This document shows positions 9,835 to 19,526 of a stretch of DNA of 64,000 nt, in pieces (positions within the stretch are counted from its first letter, which is position 1; each line of letters opens with the position of its first letter). Under the pieces are notes generated by a model. The model ran no database searches. It saw only the letters and a list, made by a program, of their open reading frames with translations, and was not told the origin of the DNA. The DNA is from Deinococcus fonticola (lineage in GTDB: Bacteria > Deinococcota > Deinococci > Deinococcales > Deinococcaceae), in the NCBI RefSeq assembly GCF_004634215.1, contig NZ_SMMH01000014.1:36413-100412 (forward strand). The letters are read 5' to 3'. The position numbers and the translations under genes are program-made.

Positions 9835-11670
9835 TCAGCCCGTGGTGTTGAACTTGTTTTCTGGAATCATGTCGGCGAGTAAAAGCCGAACGGTCTGGCT
9901 GTCGTTCCGGCGGGCACCCTCGACCAGACGGGTCAACTCGTGTTGCAAAATATTCGGATTGACCTGCTGTAGGTTCGCGCTGAAAATCTCGCTGTGGCTG
10001 GTGGCGCTGGTACCCTCGCCGCTGGTCAGCAGTTCCTCGTACAGCTTCTCGCCAGGACGAATGCCGCTGTAGACGACATCCACGTTCCTGGCCCCACTGA
10101 GGCGGATCACGTCATGTGCCAGATCGGAAATCTTGACTGGCTCACCCATGTTGAGCAGGTACACCTTGCCGTTTTCCGCGAGCCCTCCGGCCTGGAGCAC
10201 CAGTCGGGCTGCCTCGGGAATAGTCATGAAGTACCGCACCATGTCGGGGTGGGTCACGGTAATCGGGCCTCCCATCCGAATCTGCTCCATGAAGGTCGGC
10301 ACTACGCTGCCGCGGCTGCCCAGCACATTCCCGAAACGCACCGACACCAGGGCCTGATGCACATTGGCACGCGCGGCCCCGGCTGCCACCACCATCTCGG
10401 CGACTCGCTTGGACGCCCCCATCACGCTGGTGGGATTGACCGCCTTATCGGTGGACACATTCACCAGCCGCGTCACACCGTACTTCAGCGACAGCTCCAC
10501 GATGTTCTGGGTGCCCACCACATTGTTGAGGATGGCCTCCGAGGGTGTCTGTTCCATCAAGGGCACGTGCTTGTGGGCCGCCGCGTGAAACACCACTTCC
10601 GGGCGATACTCAGCAAAAACCGCTTCCAGCCGGGCCAGATCCCGCACATCGCCGATCAGACCAATGTGTTTGATTTCAGGCCAGTGGCGCACCAGTTCCT
10701 GCTGAATGGAAAAAATGCTGTTTTCACCACGCCCGAACAGCAGCAGGGTGGCCGGGCCGAATGGCACCAGCTGACGTACGATTTCCGAACCGATGCTGCC
10801 TCCCGCCCCCGTCACCAGAATGACGCGGCCCTTCAGGTAACTGGCGATTTCGGACGTATTTAACTTGACTGGAGGGCGGCGCAGCAGATCTTCCAGATTC
10901 ACCTCACGAATCTGGCTGATATTCACGTCCCCGCTCAGAATTTCGAATACTCCTGGGATAATGCGGTAACGCACCTGGGCTTCACGTGACAGGTCAACCA
11001 CCCGCCGCACGAACTCACCCGAGGCGGAAGGAACGGCAATCAGCACTTCTTCTGCCTGCTCGCGCTGCACGACCGCCAGCAGGTCACTCACCTGCCCAAA
11101 GACTGGCAGGCCCACCACGCGTTGCCGCTGTTTCAGGGGTTCGTCGTCCAGAAAACCGATGGGTTGCAGGCCCGCCTCCGGGTGACGCTGCATTTCACGA
11201 ACGAACATGCTGCCGGCCTCACCAGCCCCCACGACCAGCACACGGCGCAGGGGGCCGGCTTCGCGGCGCTGCGTGGTTTCGTGAAGCAGGCGCACCGTCA
11301 GCCGCACTCCACCCATCATCAGGAAAGCCAGGCCGCCGGCCAGCAGCGGGATACTGCGTGGAAAGTCCAGCCAGGGCCGCAGAATGAATCCGGCGGCAAA
11401 CACGATCAGGGTCGTGAAAGCCACCATGCGGGCCAGCAGGTTCAGGTCGAGGACACCGACCCGGTTCCAGGCCTGGTGGTGCAGGGCGTACCTCAACTCC
11501 ATGACCGCCATGACCAGGGCGCTTATCAGGAGGTATGCCCAGACACTTGGGGGGATGCCTTCTCCAAACAGGGTAGGGCGTCTGAAGGCATAGGCCAGGA
11601 AGCCCGCTGCCAGCCACACGCCCAGATCGATCAGAAATTTGGTGAGGGCCGTTGAAGGGGGCATGTTCAC
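9835..11670 (-). CDS. Membrane UDP-GlcNAc 4,6-dehydratase, PglF/FlaA1/CapD family
   Basis: A 611-aa polysaccharide-biosynthesis dehydratase. About four N-terminal membrane helices (residues 10-125) are followed by a first nucleotide-binding-like domain (VLVVGAGEAGSMFVRE). The catalytic SDR domain has TGAGGSIGSE at residues 287-296 and a T-D-K triad at 407-409 (NVSTDKAVNP). T-D-K in place of the usual Tyr is characteristic of membrane 4,6-dehydratases such as Campylobacter PglF. The expected reaction is UDP-GlcNAc to the 4-keto-6-deoxy sugar, first step of bacillosamine synthesis. The PglE-, PglD- and PglC-like genes immediately upstream make that assignment stronger than for a lone CapD homologue. 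It overlaps the PglE-like gene by 4 bp and is the last gene of the operon. Confidence 0.88.
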   Translation of the reverse strand: MNMPPSTALTKFLIDLGVWLAAGFLAYAFRRPTLFGEGIPPSVWAYLLISALVMAVMELRYALHHQAWNRVGVLDLNLLARMVAFTTLIVFAAGFILRPWLDFPRSIPLLAGGLAFLMMGGVRLTVRLLHETTQRREAGPLRRVLVVGAGEAGSMFVREMQRHPEAGLQPIGFLDDEPLKQRQRVVGLPVFGQVSDLLAVVQREQAEEVLIAVPSASGEFVRRVVDLSREAQVRYRIIPGVFEILSGDVNISQIREVNLEDLLRRPPVKLNTSEIASYLKGRVILVTGAGGSIGSEIVRQLVPFGPATLLLFGRGENSIFSIQQELVRHWPEIKHIGLIGDVRDLARLEAVFAEYRPEVVFHAAAHKHVPLMEQTPSEAILNNVVGTQNIVELSLKYGVTRLVNVSTDKAVNPTSVMGASKRVAEMVVAAGAARANVHQALVSVRFGNVLGSRGSVVPTFMEQIRMGGPITVTHPDMVRYFMTIPEAARLVLQAGGLAENGKVYLLNMGEPVKISDLAHDVIRLSGARNVDVVYSGIRPGEKLYEELLTSGEGTSATSHSEIFSANLQQVNPNILQHELTRLVEGARRNDSQTVRLLLADMIPENKFNTTG

Positions 11671-12875
11671 TCTTGCTGGGCCTGGCGCATCACGTCTTCA
11701 ACGATGTCTGCCATGCGGCCTACGTCTTCCGGGGTGAGGGTAGGGTGAACGAGAAACATCAGGGACGTTTCGCCGAGTTCCTGGGCCACCGGCAACCGCT
11801 CCTGAGGCCCGTACCCTGCGTCCGTAAACGCCTTTTCTAGATAGATTTCAGAGCACGAGCCACTGAAGCAGGGCACCCCCCGGGACGTAATCTCGTTCAT
11901 GATGCGGTCACGGTTCCAACCTTCGCGCAGTTGCTCGGGCTTCACGAACACGTAGTACTTGTAGTAGGCGTGGTCAATCTCTGACGGCGGCAGGGTCAAC
12001 CGGAAAGCCGCCACTGCCCCGAAACGCTCGTTGAGCACAGCGGCGTTGGCCCTGCGCCGCGCTGCCCATTCCGGGAGTTTCCGCAGTTGAATGCGCCCAA
12101 TCGCCCCCTGCACCTCGAGCATGCGCCAGTTCGTGCCGAATGACTCGTGCAGCCACCGGAACCCCGGCGGGTGCTCCTTGTTGTACACCGCGTCGTAACT
12201 CTTGCCGTGATCCTTGAAGGCCCAGGCTTTCTTCCACACTGCCGTGTCGTTCAGCGCCAGCAGTCCGCCCTCGCCACCCGTGGTCATGATCTTGTCCTGG
12301 CAAAACGAGAAGGCTCCAGCGTGCCCGATACTGCCCACCGGTCTCCCCTTGTAAAAAGCCCCGTGTGCCTGGGCACAGTCTTCAATGACAATCAGGTTGT
12401 GCTCGCGGGCCAGTGCCATGATGGGATCCATGTCACACGGCCAGCCCGCCAGATGAACCGGAATGATGGCCCTCGTTCTGGAAGTGATCAGCGGGCGAAT
12501 AGTCTCCGCCGTGATGTTCTGAGACACCGGGTCGACATCAGCAATGACCGGAACACACCCACGCATCACCGCCGCACTGGCCGACGCGATAAACGTGCGC
12601 GTCGTCGTGATGACCTCGTCGCCTTCACCGATCCCGAAGGCATACAGGGCCAACTCCAGTGCCAGTGTGCCGTTATGGAGGGCAATGGTGTGGTTAACGC
12701 CCAGATAGTCTGCATACTCCCGTTCAAACTCACGGCACACGTTGCCTGTCCAGTAATTCACCTTGCCGGACTGGAGGACATCGTTCACAGCTTGAATCTC
12801 ATCCGGCTCGAAGACGGGCCAGCCGGGCAAGGAGCGCTGCTGCGCTGCCAAAGGTTCAATCACCTTCATACCCAC
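11667..12875 (-). CDS. DegT/DnrJ/EryC1 sugar aminotransferase, PglE-like
   Basis: A 402-aa PLP-dependent fold-type I aminotransferase. The Schiff-base lysine is Lys195 in SFCQDKIMTTGGEGG, the family's SFxxxKxxTxGEGG motif. IEDCAQAHGA carries the Asp that contacts the PLP ring, and the upstream ALHNGTLALELAL segment binds phosphate. In this position, between a PglF-like dehydratase and a PglD-like acetyltransferase, it should aminate the 4-keto sugar with glutamate as donor to give the UDP-4-amino sugar. DegT enzymes that make other amino sugars are the alternative. A 71-bp gap separates it from the PglD-like gene. Confidence 0.87.
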   Translation of the reverse strand: MGMKVIEPLAAQQRSLPGWPVFEPDEIQAVNDVLQSGKVNYWTGNVCREFEREYADYLGVNHTIALHNGTLALELALYAFGIGEGDEVITTTRTFIASASAAVMRGCVPVIADVDPVSQNITAETIRPLITSRTRAIIPVHLAGWPCDMDPIMALAREHNLIVIEDCAQAHGAFYKGRPVGSIGHAGAFSFCQDKIMTTGGEGGLLALNDTAVWKKAWAFKDHGKSYDAVYNKEHPPGFRWLHESFGTNWRMLEVQGAIGRIQLRKLPEWAARRRANAAVLNERFGAVAAFRLTLPPSEIDHAYYKYYVFVKPEQLREGWNRDRIMNEITSRGVPCFSGSCSEIYLEKAFTDAGYGPQERLPVAQELGETSLMFLVHPTLTPEDVGRMADIVEDVMRQAQQE

Positions 12876-12946
12876 TCATCATAAAGACATTGTGGCACCG
12901 TGAAGGCGTTCGACGCACTCTATGAAGAAGCATCAGGTTCATATCG

Positions 12947-13576
12947 TTAGGACAGGTGCCAGCCTGGAGAGCGTTCCTTGATGACGCGCGCGGGCACGCC
13001 GACCGCTGTGGTATTGGCTGGAAGGTCGCCCTGTACTACCCCCCCAGCCCCTACGATTGACCACGCTCCCGTATGGCTACCGGGCAGGTGTACCGATCCA
13101 GCCCCCGTGAATACACCTTCATCCAGATGAACGCCGCCCGCCAGCCGTGTGCCTGGTGCCACATGTACAAAATCAGCCAATCTGCAGTCGTGATCGACAC
13201 TTGCGGCCGTATTGACAATGACGTGTTGTCCAAGCCGGGCTCCCGGCTGAATTATACTTCCGGCCATCACGACGCTCCCTGCCCCAAGAACAACGTCAGG
13301 AGCAATCCAGGAGTGGGGATGTACCAGGGACACCCAGGTCACATGAGCGAATTGCTGAGCGATGCGCCGACGTATAGCATTGCCACCAATAGCGATTACC
13401 GCCTGTGTGTCTGGGATATCGGGAAGGGCAGCAATACCCCCCTGCACCAGATATCCCAGAACGTCCGTCACAGCCCCATCATCGTAAAGCTCTATATGTT
13501 CAATCCCTGCTGCAACTGCCATAGCAACCATAACTTTGGCGTGTCCCCCCGCTCCTATGATGCTGAGTCGGCGCAC
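12947..13576 (-). CDS. Sugar O/N-acetyltransferase, PglD/NeuD-like
   Basis: A 209-aa protein of the NeuD/PglB/VioB/PglD family. The N-terminal Rossmann-like domain opens with IIGAGGHAKVM and binds the sugar nucleotide. From about residue 85 the sequence turns into left-handed beta-helix hexapeptide repeats (WIAPDVVLGAGSVVMAGSII, then VNTAASVDHDCRLADFVHVA), ending in AVGVPARVIKE. His129 in DHDC corresponds to the catalytic His of PglD. Predicted role: acetyl-CoA-dependent N-acetylation of the UDP-4-amino sugar to UDP-diNAcBac in the cytoplasm. The gene stops 4 bp before nothing else; it lies 3 bp downstream of the GT/PglC fusion stop on the operon strand. Confidence 0.85.
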   Translation of the reverse strand: MRRLSIIGAGGHAKVMVAMAVAAGIEHIELYDDGAVTDVLGYLVQGGIAALPDIPDTQAVIAIGGNAIRRRIAQQFAHVTWVSLVHPHSWIAPDVVLGAGSVVMAGSIIQPGARLGQHVIVNTAASVDHDCRLADFVHVAPGTRLAGGVHLDEGVFTGAGSVHLPGSHTGAWSIVGAGGVVQGDLPANTTAVGVPARVIKERSPGWHLS

Positions 13577-13579
13577 GCG

Positions 13580-15373
13580 TTAAATCCCCTTCTTCTGGCG
13601 GGCCCTTCCAGATGCTCCGGTAAATCTCGGCATGGTCGCCTCACCCTGCGCACTGATCCCTTCGCGTTTGAAGACTTTCTGCACGGTCAGGAGCAGAATC
13701 TTCCAGTCCAGGGCCAGCGTACGGTTCTCGACATACCACACGTCGAGATTGAATTTTTCCTCCCAGGACAGCGCATTGCGTCCGTTTACCTGCGCCCAGC
13801 CGGTGATCCCGGGCCTAACCTCGTGGCGCCGTGCCTGCCGGGAAGAATAGAGGGGAAGGTACTCCATCAGCAGTGGGCGCGGCCCCACCAGACTCATATC
13901 GCCCCATAAAACATTCAGGAGTTCCGGCAGCTCATCGAGACTGGTAGCCCGTAAGAACTTTCCAAAGCTGGTCAGACGGAGATGGTCGGGAAGTAACTCA
14001 CCGTCGGGGCTGCGCTGGTCAGTCATGGTACGGAATTTCAGCATCAGGAAAGGTTGGCCATGAAGGCCAGGCCGCACCTGCTTGAAGAGAACCGGCGAGC
14101 CGAGATTAAAACGTACCAGTAAGGCAAGCAACCCCAGGGGAAGAGCCAGTATCAACAGAGCACCCGTCGAAACACCAAGGTCGAATAGGCGCTTTTCAAA
14201 GATCCTCATCGGTGTGACTGCCGACCCGGTCTTAGGGTTTCCAAGATGTTCGGGGCCGAGCAGCCCCAGCGCAGTCAGCATCTGCTGATTGACCAACTCT
14301 ACACTGTACAGGTTCCGTACCAGTTCCAGGCTGGCCTGTCCCATAGTTTGACGCTGTTCGGGAAACCGAATGAAGGTCTGGATAGCACTGACCAATTCCG
14401 GGACGTTTTGTACTGGAACTTTAAGCCCATTGACGCCCTCCTGAACCGTACCCCGGCAACCTGGAGCATCTGTGGTGATAATGGCACGGCCCGTGGCCAT
14501 GGCCTCCAGCACCGTGCGGGGCGTACCTTCCCGGTATGAAGGCAGCACATAGACACTGCACGCAGCCAGCGCAGGGCGAACATCCTTCAATTCCCCCAGA
14601 TACTCCACAATCCCTTGCCTTACCCAGTCGTTTAACTCCTCCTGATGAATGGCGGCTGGATTAGAGTCGAGCGGGCCAGCCAGCTGAAAACGGACTTGCG
14701 GATAATGCGTTCGGATCTGCCGGGCAGCCTCAACGTACTCACCAATGCCTTTTTCCCTCAACAGCCTGGCAATCAGTAGAAAAACAGGCTGCGGAGGTAC
14801 GGAAGTCGGCTTATAATGCCTCAAATCCACGCCACTCCCGTTGACGACGACCGTTTTCTCAACGTCTACCAGGCCACGCCGCACAAACAAGTCCCGGTCA
14901 TCTTCATTCTGAAAGATCGCCCGCTGTGCGCCGTTCAGGGCGGCTTGATAGAGAATTCCCACCCCCCGGGAAAGCAAACGGCGTTTCAGACTAGTTCCCT
15001 GGAAGGTGTATCCCAGGCCAGTAATCAGGGCGTAGCGTTCGGGGACTCCTGCCAGGCGAGCCGCCAGCAGGCCGTAAACGACAGGTTTGATGGTGTAGGA
15101 CAGCAAAATATCAGGCTGTAGATTCCGCAGCACTTTCACCAGCTGCCATATGTCGCCCATATCCTTTCGTAGGCTAAGGCCCGTACGCTCTAGGGTAATA
15201 GGCTGATAATGCGCCCCCCACTCGCTAAGTTGAGCCTGCACTTCCGGCGCTTCTCCCGGAGCCACCGCAATGACCTGGTGTCCCTGCGCCAGGAGGGCGC
15301 GAATCAGTGGCCCCCTGAAGTTCACAAGGGAGGGTGCGTAGCCCGCCATGACCACGATTCGTTTCGGAATCAT
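13580..15373 (-). CDS. GT4 glycosyltransferase fused to PglC-like initiating phosphosugar transferase
   Basis: A 597-aa two-domain protein. Residues 1 to about 375 form a GT-B fold GT4 transferase resembling PglA/WbpT types: the acceptor domain opens with [18 protein letters not shown], and the donor domain has [19 protein letters not shown] with the family's E-x7-E. From about residue 387 there is a monotopic phosphoglycosyl transferase: [10 protein letters not shown] opens the membrane helix, FLMLKFRTM follows, then the Asp-Glu dyad in [20 protein letters not shown] and PRPL. In Campylobacter, PglC loads diNAcBac-phosphate on undecaprenyl phosphate and PglA adds the next sugar as separate proteins. 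Here both steps would be on one chain. Donor sugars are inferred from context. Confidence 0.87.
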   Translation of the reverse strand: MIPKRIVVMAGYAPSLVNFRGPLIRALLAQGHQVIAVAPGEAPEVQAQLSEWGAHYQPITLERTGLSLRKDMGDIWQLVKVLRNLQPDILLSYTIKPVVYGLLAARLAGVPERYALITGLGYTFQGTSLKRRLLSRGVGILYQAALNGAQRAIFQNEDDRDLFVRRGLVDVEKTVVVNGSGVDLRHYKPTSVPPQPVFLLIARLLREKGIGEYVEAARQIRTHYPQVRFQLAGPLDSNPAAIHQEELNDWVRQGIVEYLGELKDVRPALAACSVYVLPSYREGTPRTVLEAMATGRAIITTDAPGCRGTVQEGVNGLKVPVQNVPELVSAIQTFIRFPEQRQTMGQASLELVRNLYSVELVNQQMLTALGLLGPEHLGNPKTGSAVTPMRIFEKRLFDLGVSTGALLILALPLGLLALLVRFNLGSPVLFKQVRPGLHGQPFLMLKFRTMTDQRSPDGELLPDHLRLTSFGKFLRATSLDELPELLNVLWGDMSLVGPRPLLMEYLPLYSSRQARRHEVRPGITGWAQVNGRNALSWEEKFNLDVWYVENRTLALDWKILLLTVQKVFKREGISAQGEATMPRFTGASGRARQKKGI

Positions 15374-16383
15374 CAGAGGTGATAGTACTCGCGGTACCAG
15401 GCCACAAAACGCTCCAGACCGCTTTCGATGCTGGTCGCGGGTTTGAAGCCCACGTCGCGGATCAGGTCGTCCACGTTGGCATAGGTAGCCGGCACGTCAC
15501 CGTCCTGAATGGGCAACATGTTCTTGATTGCCTTGCGTCCCAGTTTCTCTTCTAGCACTTGAATCAGGTGGAGCAGTTGCACCGGATTATTGTTGCCGAT
15601 GTTGTACAGGCGGTAAGGCGCGCTGCTTGTGCCCGGGTCAGGGTGCGCCCCCGACCAACTGGGGTTACTGGTCGCCACATGGTCGGTCACGCGCACCACA
15701 CCTTCCACGATGTCATCCACGTAAGTAAAGTCGCGCTGCATCTGGCCGTAGTTGAACACGTCGATGGGCCGACCTTCCAGAATGGCCCGGGTGAACAGAA
15801 ACATCGCCATGTCCGGGCGACCCCACGGACCATATACCGTGAAGAAGCGCAGACCGGTGGTGGGCAGGCCATACAGATGGCTGTAGGTGTGGGCCATCAG
15901 TTCGTTGGCTTTCTTGGTGGCGGCGTACAGGCTCAGCGGGTGATCAACATTGTCATGCACGCTGAACGGCATGCTGGTGTTCAGGCCGTACACACTGCTG
16001 CTGCTGGCATAAACCAGGTGCTGCACGTTGAAATGCCGGCATCCCTCCAGAATGTTCATGAAGCCCACCACGTTCGAGTCGATATAAGCATGCGGATTTT
16101 GCAGGCTATAGCGTACGCCGGCCTGCGCGGCCAGGTTGACCACTTTCTCCGGGCGATGCTGTTGAAAGAGGAGTTCCACCGCGTCCCTGTCTTCCAGGTT
16201 CCCTTCCACCAGCGTGAAGTTCGGTTGGCCCAGGAGGCGTGCAGCCCGGTCGCGTTTCAGGCTGGGGTCGTAGTAGCTGTTGAAGTTATCAAACCCAACC
16301 ACTTCATCTCCACGCGCCAGCAGGCGCTGAGACAGGGTAGAACCAATAAAGCCGGCGGCACCAGTCACCAGAATTTTCATCAC
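15373..16383 (-). CDS. UDP-uronate 4-epimerase (CapI/UDP-GlcA 4-epimerase family)
   Basis: A 336-aa extended SDR. NAD binding is by [12 protein letters not shown] at the N terminus. [15 protein letters not shown] matches the loop typical of UDP-glucuronate 4-epimerases (DN-x3-YYD-x2-LK) and differs from galE or TviC types. YASSSSVYG and the catalytic YAATKK (Tyr-x3-Lys) follow. It would convert UDP-GlcA (or the N-acetyl analogue) to the galacto form. It overlaps the UDP-sugar dehydrogenase gene by 4 bp, consistent with consecutive steps making an acidic sugar donor. Confidence 0.87.
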   Translation of the reverse strand: MMKILVTGAAGFIGSTLSQRLLARGDEVVGFDNFNSYYDPSLKRDRAARLLGQPNFTLVEGNLEDRDAVELLFQQHRPEKVVNLAAQAGVRYSLQNPHAYIDSNVVGFMNILEGCRHFNVQHLVYASSSSVYGLNTSMPFSVHDNVDHPLSLYAATKKANELMAHTYSHLYGLPTTGLRFFTVYGPWGRPDMAMFLFTRAILEGRPIDVFNYGQMQRDFTYVDDIVEGVVRVTDHVATSNPSWSGAHPDPGTSSAPYRLYNIGNNNPVQLLHLIQVLEEKLGRKAIKNMLPIQDGDVPATYANVDDLIRDVGFKPATSIESGLERFVAWYREYYHL

Positions 16384-17657
16384 AGGCTCCAGTAACGACC
16401 CGGCAGGTCGGATTCCGAGAGGGCGGACTTCACGTCCACGAGTACGCCCTGCGGGCTCAGCATCCCTGTCAACTCCTGGCGGGGCAGCTCAAGGTAAATG
16501 CGGTGAGAAACAGCCAGCATCAGGCCATCAAGCTGACGAAACTCCGGCAAGTCCGTCAGTGTCAGCCCGTACTCGTGCTGGGCCTCGGCGCTGTCTGCAT
16601 AAGGGTCGTGAATTAGCGGCTCAATGCCAAATTGACGCAGTTCCGCCACGATGTCCGGCACCCGACTGTTGCGCAGATCCGGAACATTTTCCTTGAAGGT
16701 CAGGCCCAGCACGCCCACCCGCGCCCCTTTGACTGGAATATTCGCCGCGATCAGTAGTTTCACGAGTTTCTGGGCCACAAAAGCGCCCATTCCATCATTG
16801 ACACGGCGGCCGGCAAGGATGACCTGCGGGTAGTACCCCACTTCCTGCGCCTTCTGGGTCAGGTAGTAGGGGTCGACGCCGATGCAGTGCCCCCCCACCA
16901 GACCCGGCCGGAACCCCAGGAAATTCCACTTCGTGCCCGCGGCTTCCAGTACGTCCAGCGTCCGGATGCCCAGACGATCGAAGATAAGGGCCAGTTCGTT
17001 CATCAGTGCAATATTCAGATCACGCTGGGTATTTTCGATGACCTTGGCCGCCTCCGCCACCTTGATGGTCGGGGCCCTGTGAATGCCCGCCTTGATGACC
17101 GCCCCGTACACGTGCGCCACGCGCTCCAGGGTTTCGGCGTCCTGCCCGGCCACCACCTTAACGATCTTCTCGACCGTATGTACCTTGTCGCCGGGGTTGA
17201 TACGCTCCGGACTGTAGCCCAGCTTGAAGTCATGGTACTGCCGCAATCCCGAGACCCGTTCCAGCACAGGGCCGCAGATCTCCTCGGTGACACCCGGATA
17301 CACCGTGGACTCGTAGACCACCACGTCGCCAGGCTTCAGGTAACGGCCCACCGTTTCACTGGCTCGGATCATGGGGGTCAGGTCGGGAGAATTATGCTCG
17401 TCTACCGGGGTGGGCACCGTCACGATGAACATAGTGCATCCCGCCAGGTCATCCGGCTGAGCCGAGTAGCGCAGGGAAGACTCGCGCAGCCGAGTGGCCT
17501 CGACTTCCTCGGTACGGTCGTGACCCGCCTGCAATTCCTGTATCCGTCCCTGATGAATATCGAACCCCAGGACTTCCGAGAACTGCTCTGCCAGGGCAAT
17601 GGCCAACGGTAATCCCACGTAACCTAATCCAATCACTGCAATACGTTCATTATTCAC
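16380..17657 (-). CDS. UDP-(N-acetyl)hexosamine/glucose 6-dehydrogenase, TviB/WbpA-like
   Basis: A 425-aa nucleotide-sugar dehydrogenase. The N-terminal Rossmann motif is [17 protein letters not shown]. The [20 protein letters not shown] loop resembles the VipA/TviB and WbpA/WbpO branch that oxidises UDP-GlcNAc or UDP-GalNAc. The catalytic Cys lies in [12 protein letters not shown], and [19 protein letters not shown] marks the C-terminal NAD domain. Reaction: C6 oxidation to a uronic acid, with two NAD+ consumed. The C6-acid and the AsnB-like neighbour together suggest a uronamide sugar. UDP-glucose dehydrogenase activity cannot be excluded. Confidence 0.87.
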   Translation of the reverse strand: MNNERIAVIGLGYVGLPLAIALAEQFSEVLGFDIHQGRIQELQAGHDRTEEVEATRLRESSLRYSAQPDDLAGCTMFIVTVPTPVDEHNSPDLTPMIRASETVGRYLKPGDVVVYESTVYPGVTEEICGPVLERVSGLRQYHDFKLGYSPERINPGDKVHTVEKIVKVVAGQDAETLERVAHVYGAVIKAGIHRAPTIKVAEAAKVIENTQRDLNIALMNELALIFDRLGIRTLDVLEAAGTKWNFLGFRPGLVGGHCIGVDPYYLTQKAQEVGYYPQVILAGRRVNDGMGAFVAQKLVKLLIAANIPVKGARVGVLGLTFKENVPDLRNSRVPDIVAELRQFGIEPLIHDPYADSAEAQHEYGLTLTDLPEFRQLDGLMLAVSHRIYLELPRQELTGMLSPQGVLVDVKSALSESDLPGRYWSL

Positions 17658-19524
17658 GGGTTTTTTCCTCTTGAAGCCATAATTCCAGAACTAGTAGTGC
17701 GTAGATGATATAGCCCCAGTTACGTTCCGTTAAAGTTTCATGCCGCAACAGGCTGTCCACAAAAGCGGAGTCTAGATAGTCTTTGACCAGTGCCTGTGGA
17801 TGGCCCAGTGTATCCATGAGAAGCGGCCTCAGCTCACCGTTCAGCCAGTCTAACAGCGGGATTTCGAAGCCCCGCTTAGCCCCCTGAATCACTTCGTCGG
17901 GCAGCTGCTCCCGGTAAGCGTCTCGCAAAATGGCCTTGGGCATTCCGCCACGCACCCGGAAAGAGTCTGGCAGCCGCCAGGCGAACTCAGCCAACCGGTG
18001 ATCGAGCAAGGGCGAGCGGGCCTCCAGCGAATGGGCCATGGTCGCCATATCCATCTTGACCAGCAGGCCGCTGAGTAAAACCATTCTGGTATCGAGATTC
18101 AGTTGTTGATCCAGGGCCCGCAATCCGGGCTGTTGCAAAGCCGCCAGGCGATCCTCGGTGGACAACACTGGGCCGCCTTGCCAGACCGCTTGTTTGTCCT
18201 GTTCACGCAGCATGTCGCCGGTCCAGGCCAGGTAACGGTCGACCGACGACAGGGCCAACCCCCGCGTGAACCGGGCGGCCAGACCCAACGGTGACCGGCG
18301 CTGCTGGGCGAAAGGTCCTAAAACCCGCGCGGCGGCCTGCGCGGCCGCGGGCGGCAGCCAGTCGAAGCGGGCGCTTTGCACGGCAGCCACATACCGCCGG
18401 TAACCGGCGAAGACCTCGTCTCCGCCGTCACCATTGAGCACCACTTTCACCCGTTCACGGGCCAACCGGGAAATCTCCAGGCTAGGAATGGCGCTGGAAT
18501 CCGAATAGGGCTGATCGTACTGCCGCACCAGCCGCTGCAAGCCTGCCAGGGGGCTGGGTTGAATGTACAATACCTCGTTGTGTATGCCCAGCGCCGCCGC
18601 CGTTCGCCGCGCCACGGGCGACTCGTCGAAGCCCTTTCCGGTATTGACGGTAAACGTCTGCAGCGACTCACCCACCTCGCGCGCCGCCTCAAGCGCCACC
18701 ACGCTGCTGTCGACCCCACCCGATAGAAACACGCCCAGCGGCACGTCCGAACGCAGCCGCAAGCGCGTCGCCTCGCCCACCAGCGAGCGAACCTGCTCCA
18801 TCGCCTCGGGGTAAGTCAAATCGAGCTTGGGCAAGAAGGTGGGTTCCCAGTAGCGCTGCGTTTGTATACCCCCGGGCCCGAACATCATCCAGTGCCCTGG
18901 CTCCAGGGCGTAGACACCCAGAAACACGGTACTGGGCTGAGGCACCACGCCCAGCGAAAGGTAATCGTAGATGGCCTGTTCATTCAGTTTCCAGCGTTCG
19001 CCGGCGGCCTGGGCTAGCGGGCGCAGCGCCTTCAGTTCAGACCCAAAAATTAGGCCGCCGGATGCAGGACGCATGTAATACAGCGGCTTCTTGCCAAAGC
19101 GGTCTCTTGCCAGAAAGACCCGCTCATTTTTGAGGTCATGAATGCAGAAGGCGAACATTCCCCGCAATTCGGACAGCATCTGGGGGCCACGTTCTTCAAA
19201 GAGATGCACCAGAACTTCGGTATCCGAGGCCGTTTGAAAGACATGGCCACGCGCTTTTAGGCCTGCTCTCAGTTCACGGTAATTATAGATTTCACCGTTG
19301 AAGACCACGGCCAGGGTACGGTCTTCGTTGTAAATGGGTTGCTGGCCGCATTCCACGTCGATAATGGCCAGCCGGCGCATGCCCAGATGACACCACTGCT
19401 CCTGATGAATGCCCTGGCCATCCGGCCCCCGATGCTTGATGGCCTGCAAGGCGCGGTGCAAAGCCGCCTGGCCCTGTTCCGGCTCCAGAGCAGGCACGGC
19501 AAAACCCCCCGCAATGCCGCACAT
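17650..19524 (-). CDS. Asparagine synthetase B-like glutamine amidotransferase
   Basis: A 624-aa AsnB-family protein with both domains. The N-terminal class II glutaminase begins MCGIAGG (Cys2 nucleophile after Met removal) with RRLAIID and FNGEIYNYRELR. The C-terminal synthetase has the PP-loop FLSGGVDSS, followed by NGDGGDEVFAGYRRY. Length matches glycan-cluster members rather than the shorter E. coli AsnB. In O-antigen clusters, AsnB-like proteins (WbpS, WbmE) amidate uronic acids. With a UDP-sugar dehydrogenase directly downstream, that role is more likely here than free asparagine synthesis. The stop overlaps the dehydrogenase start by 8 bp. Confidence 0.85.
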   Translation of the reverse strand: MCGIAGGFAVPALEPEQGQAALHRALQAIKHRGPDGQGIHQEQWCHLGMRRLAIIDVECGQQPIYNEDRTLAVVFNGEIYNYRELRAGLKARGHVFQTASDTEVLVHLFEERGPQMLSELRGMFAFCIHDLKNERVFLARDRFGKKPLYYMRPASGGLIFGSELKALRPLAQAAGERWKLNEQAIYDYLSLGVVPQPSTVFLGVYALEPGHWMMFGPGGIQTQRYWEPTFLPKLDLTYPEAMEQVRSLVGEATRLRLRSDVPLGVFLSGGVDSSVVALEAAREVGESLQTFTVNTGKGFDESPVARRTAAALGIHNEVLYIQPSPLAGLQRLVRQYDQPYSDSSAIPSLEISRLARERVKVVLNGDGGDEVFAGYRRYVAAVQSARFDWLPPAAAQAAARVLGPFAQQRRSPLGLAARFTRGLALSSVDRYLAWTGDMLREQDKQAVWQGGPVLSTEDRLAALQQPGLRALDQQLNLDTRMVLLSGLLVKMDMATMAHSLEARSPLLDHRLAEFAWRLPDSFRVRGGMPKAILRDAYREQLPDEVIQGAKRGFEIPLLDWLNGELRPLLMDTLGHPQALVKDYLDSAFVDSLLRHETLTERNWGYIIYALLVLELWLQEEKTRE

Positions 19525-19526
19525 GG

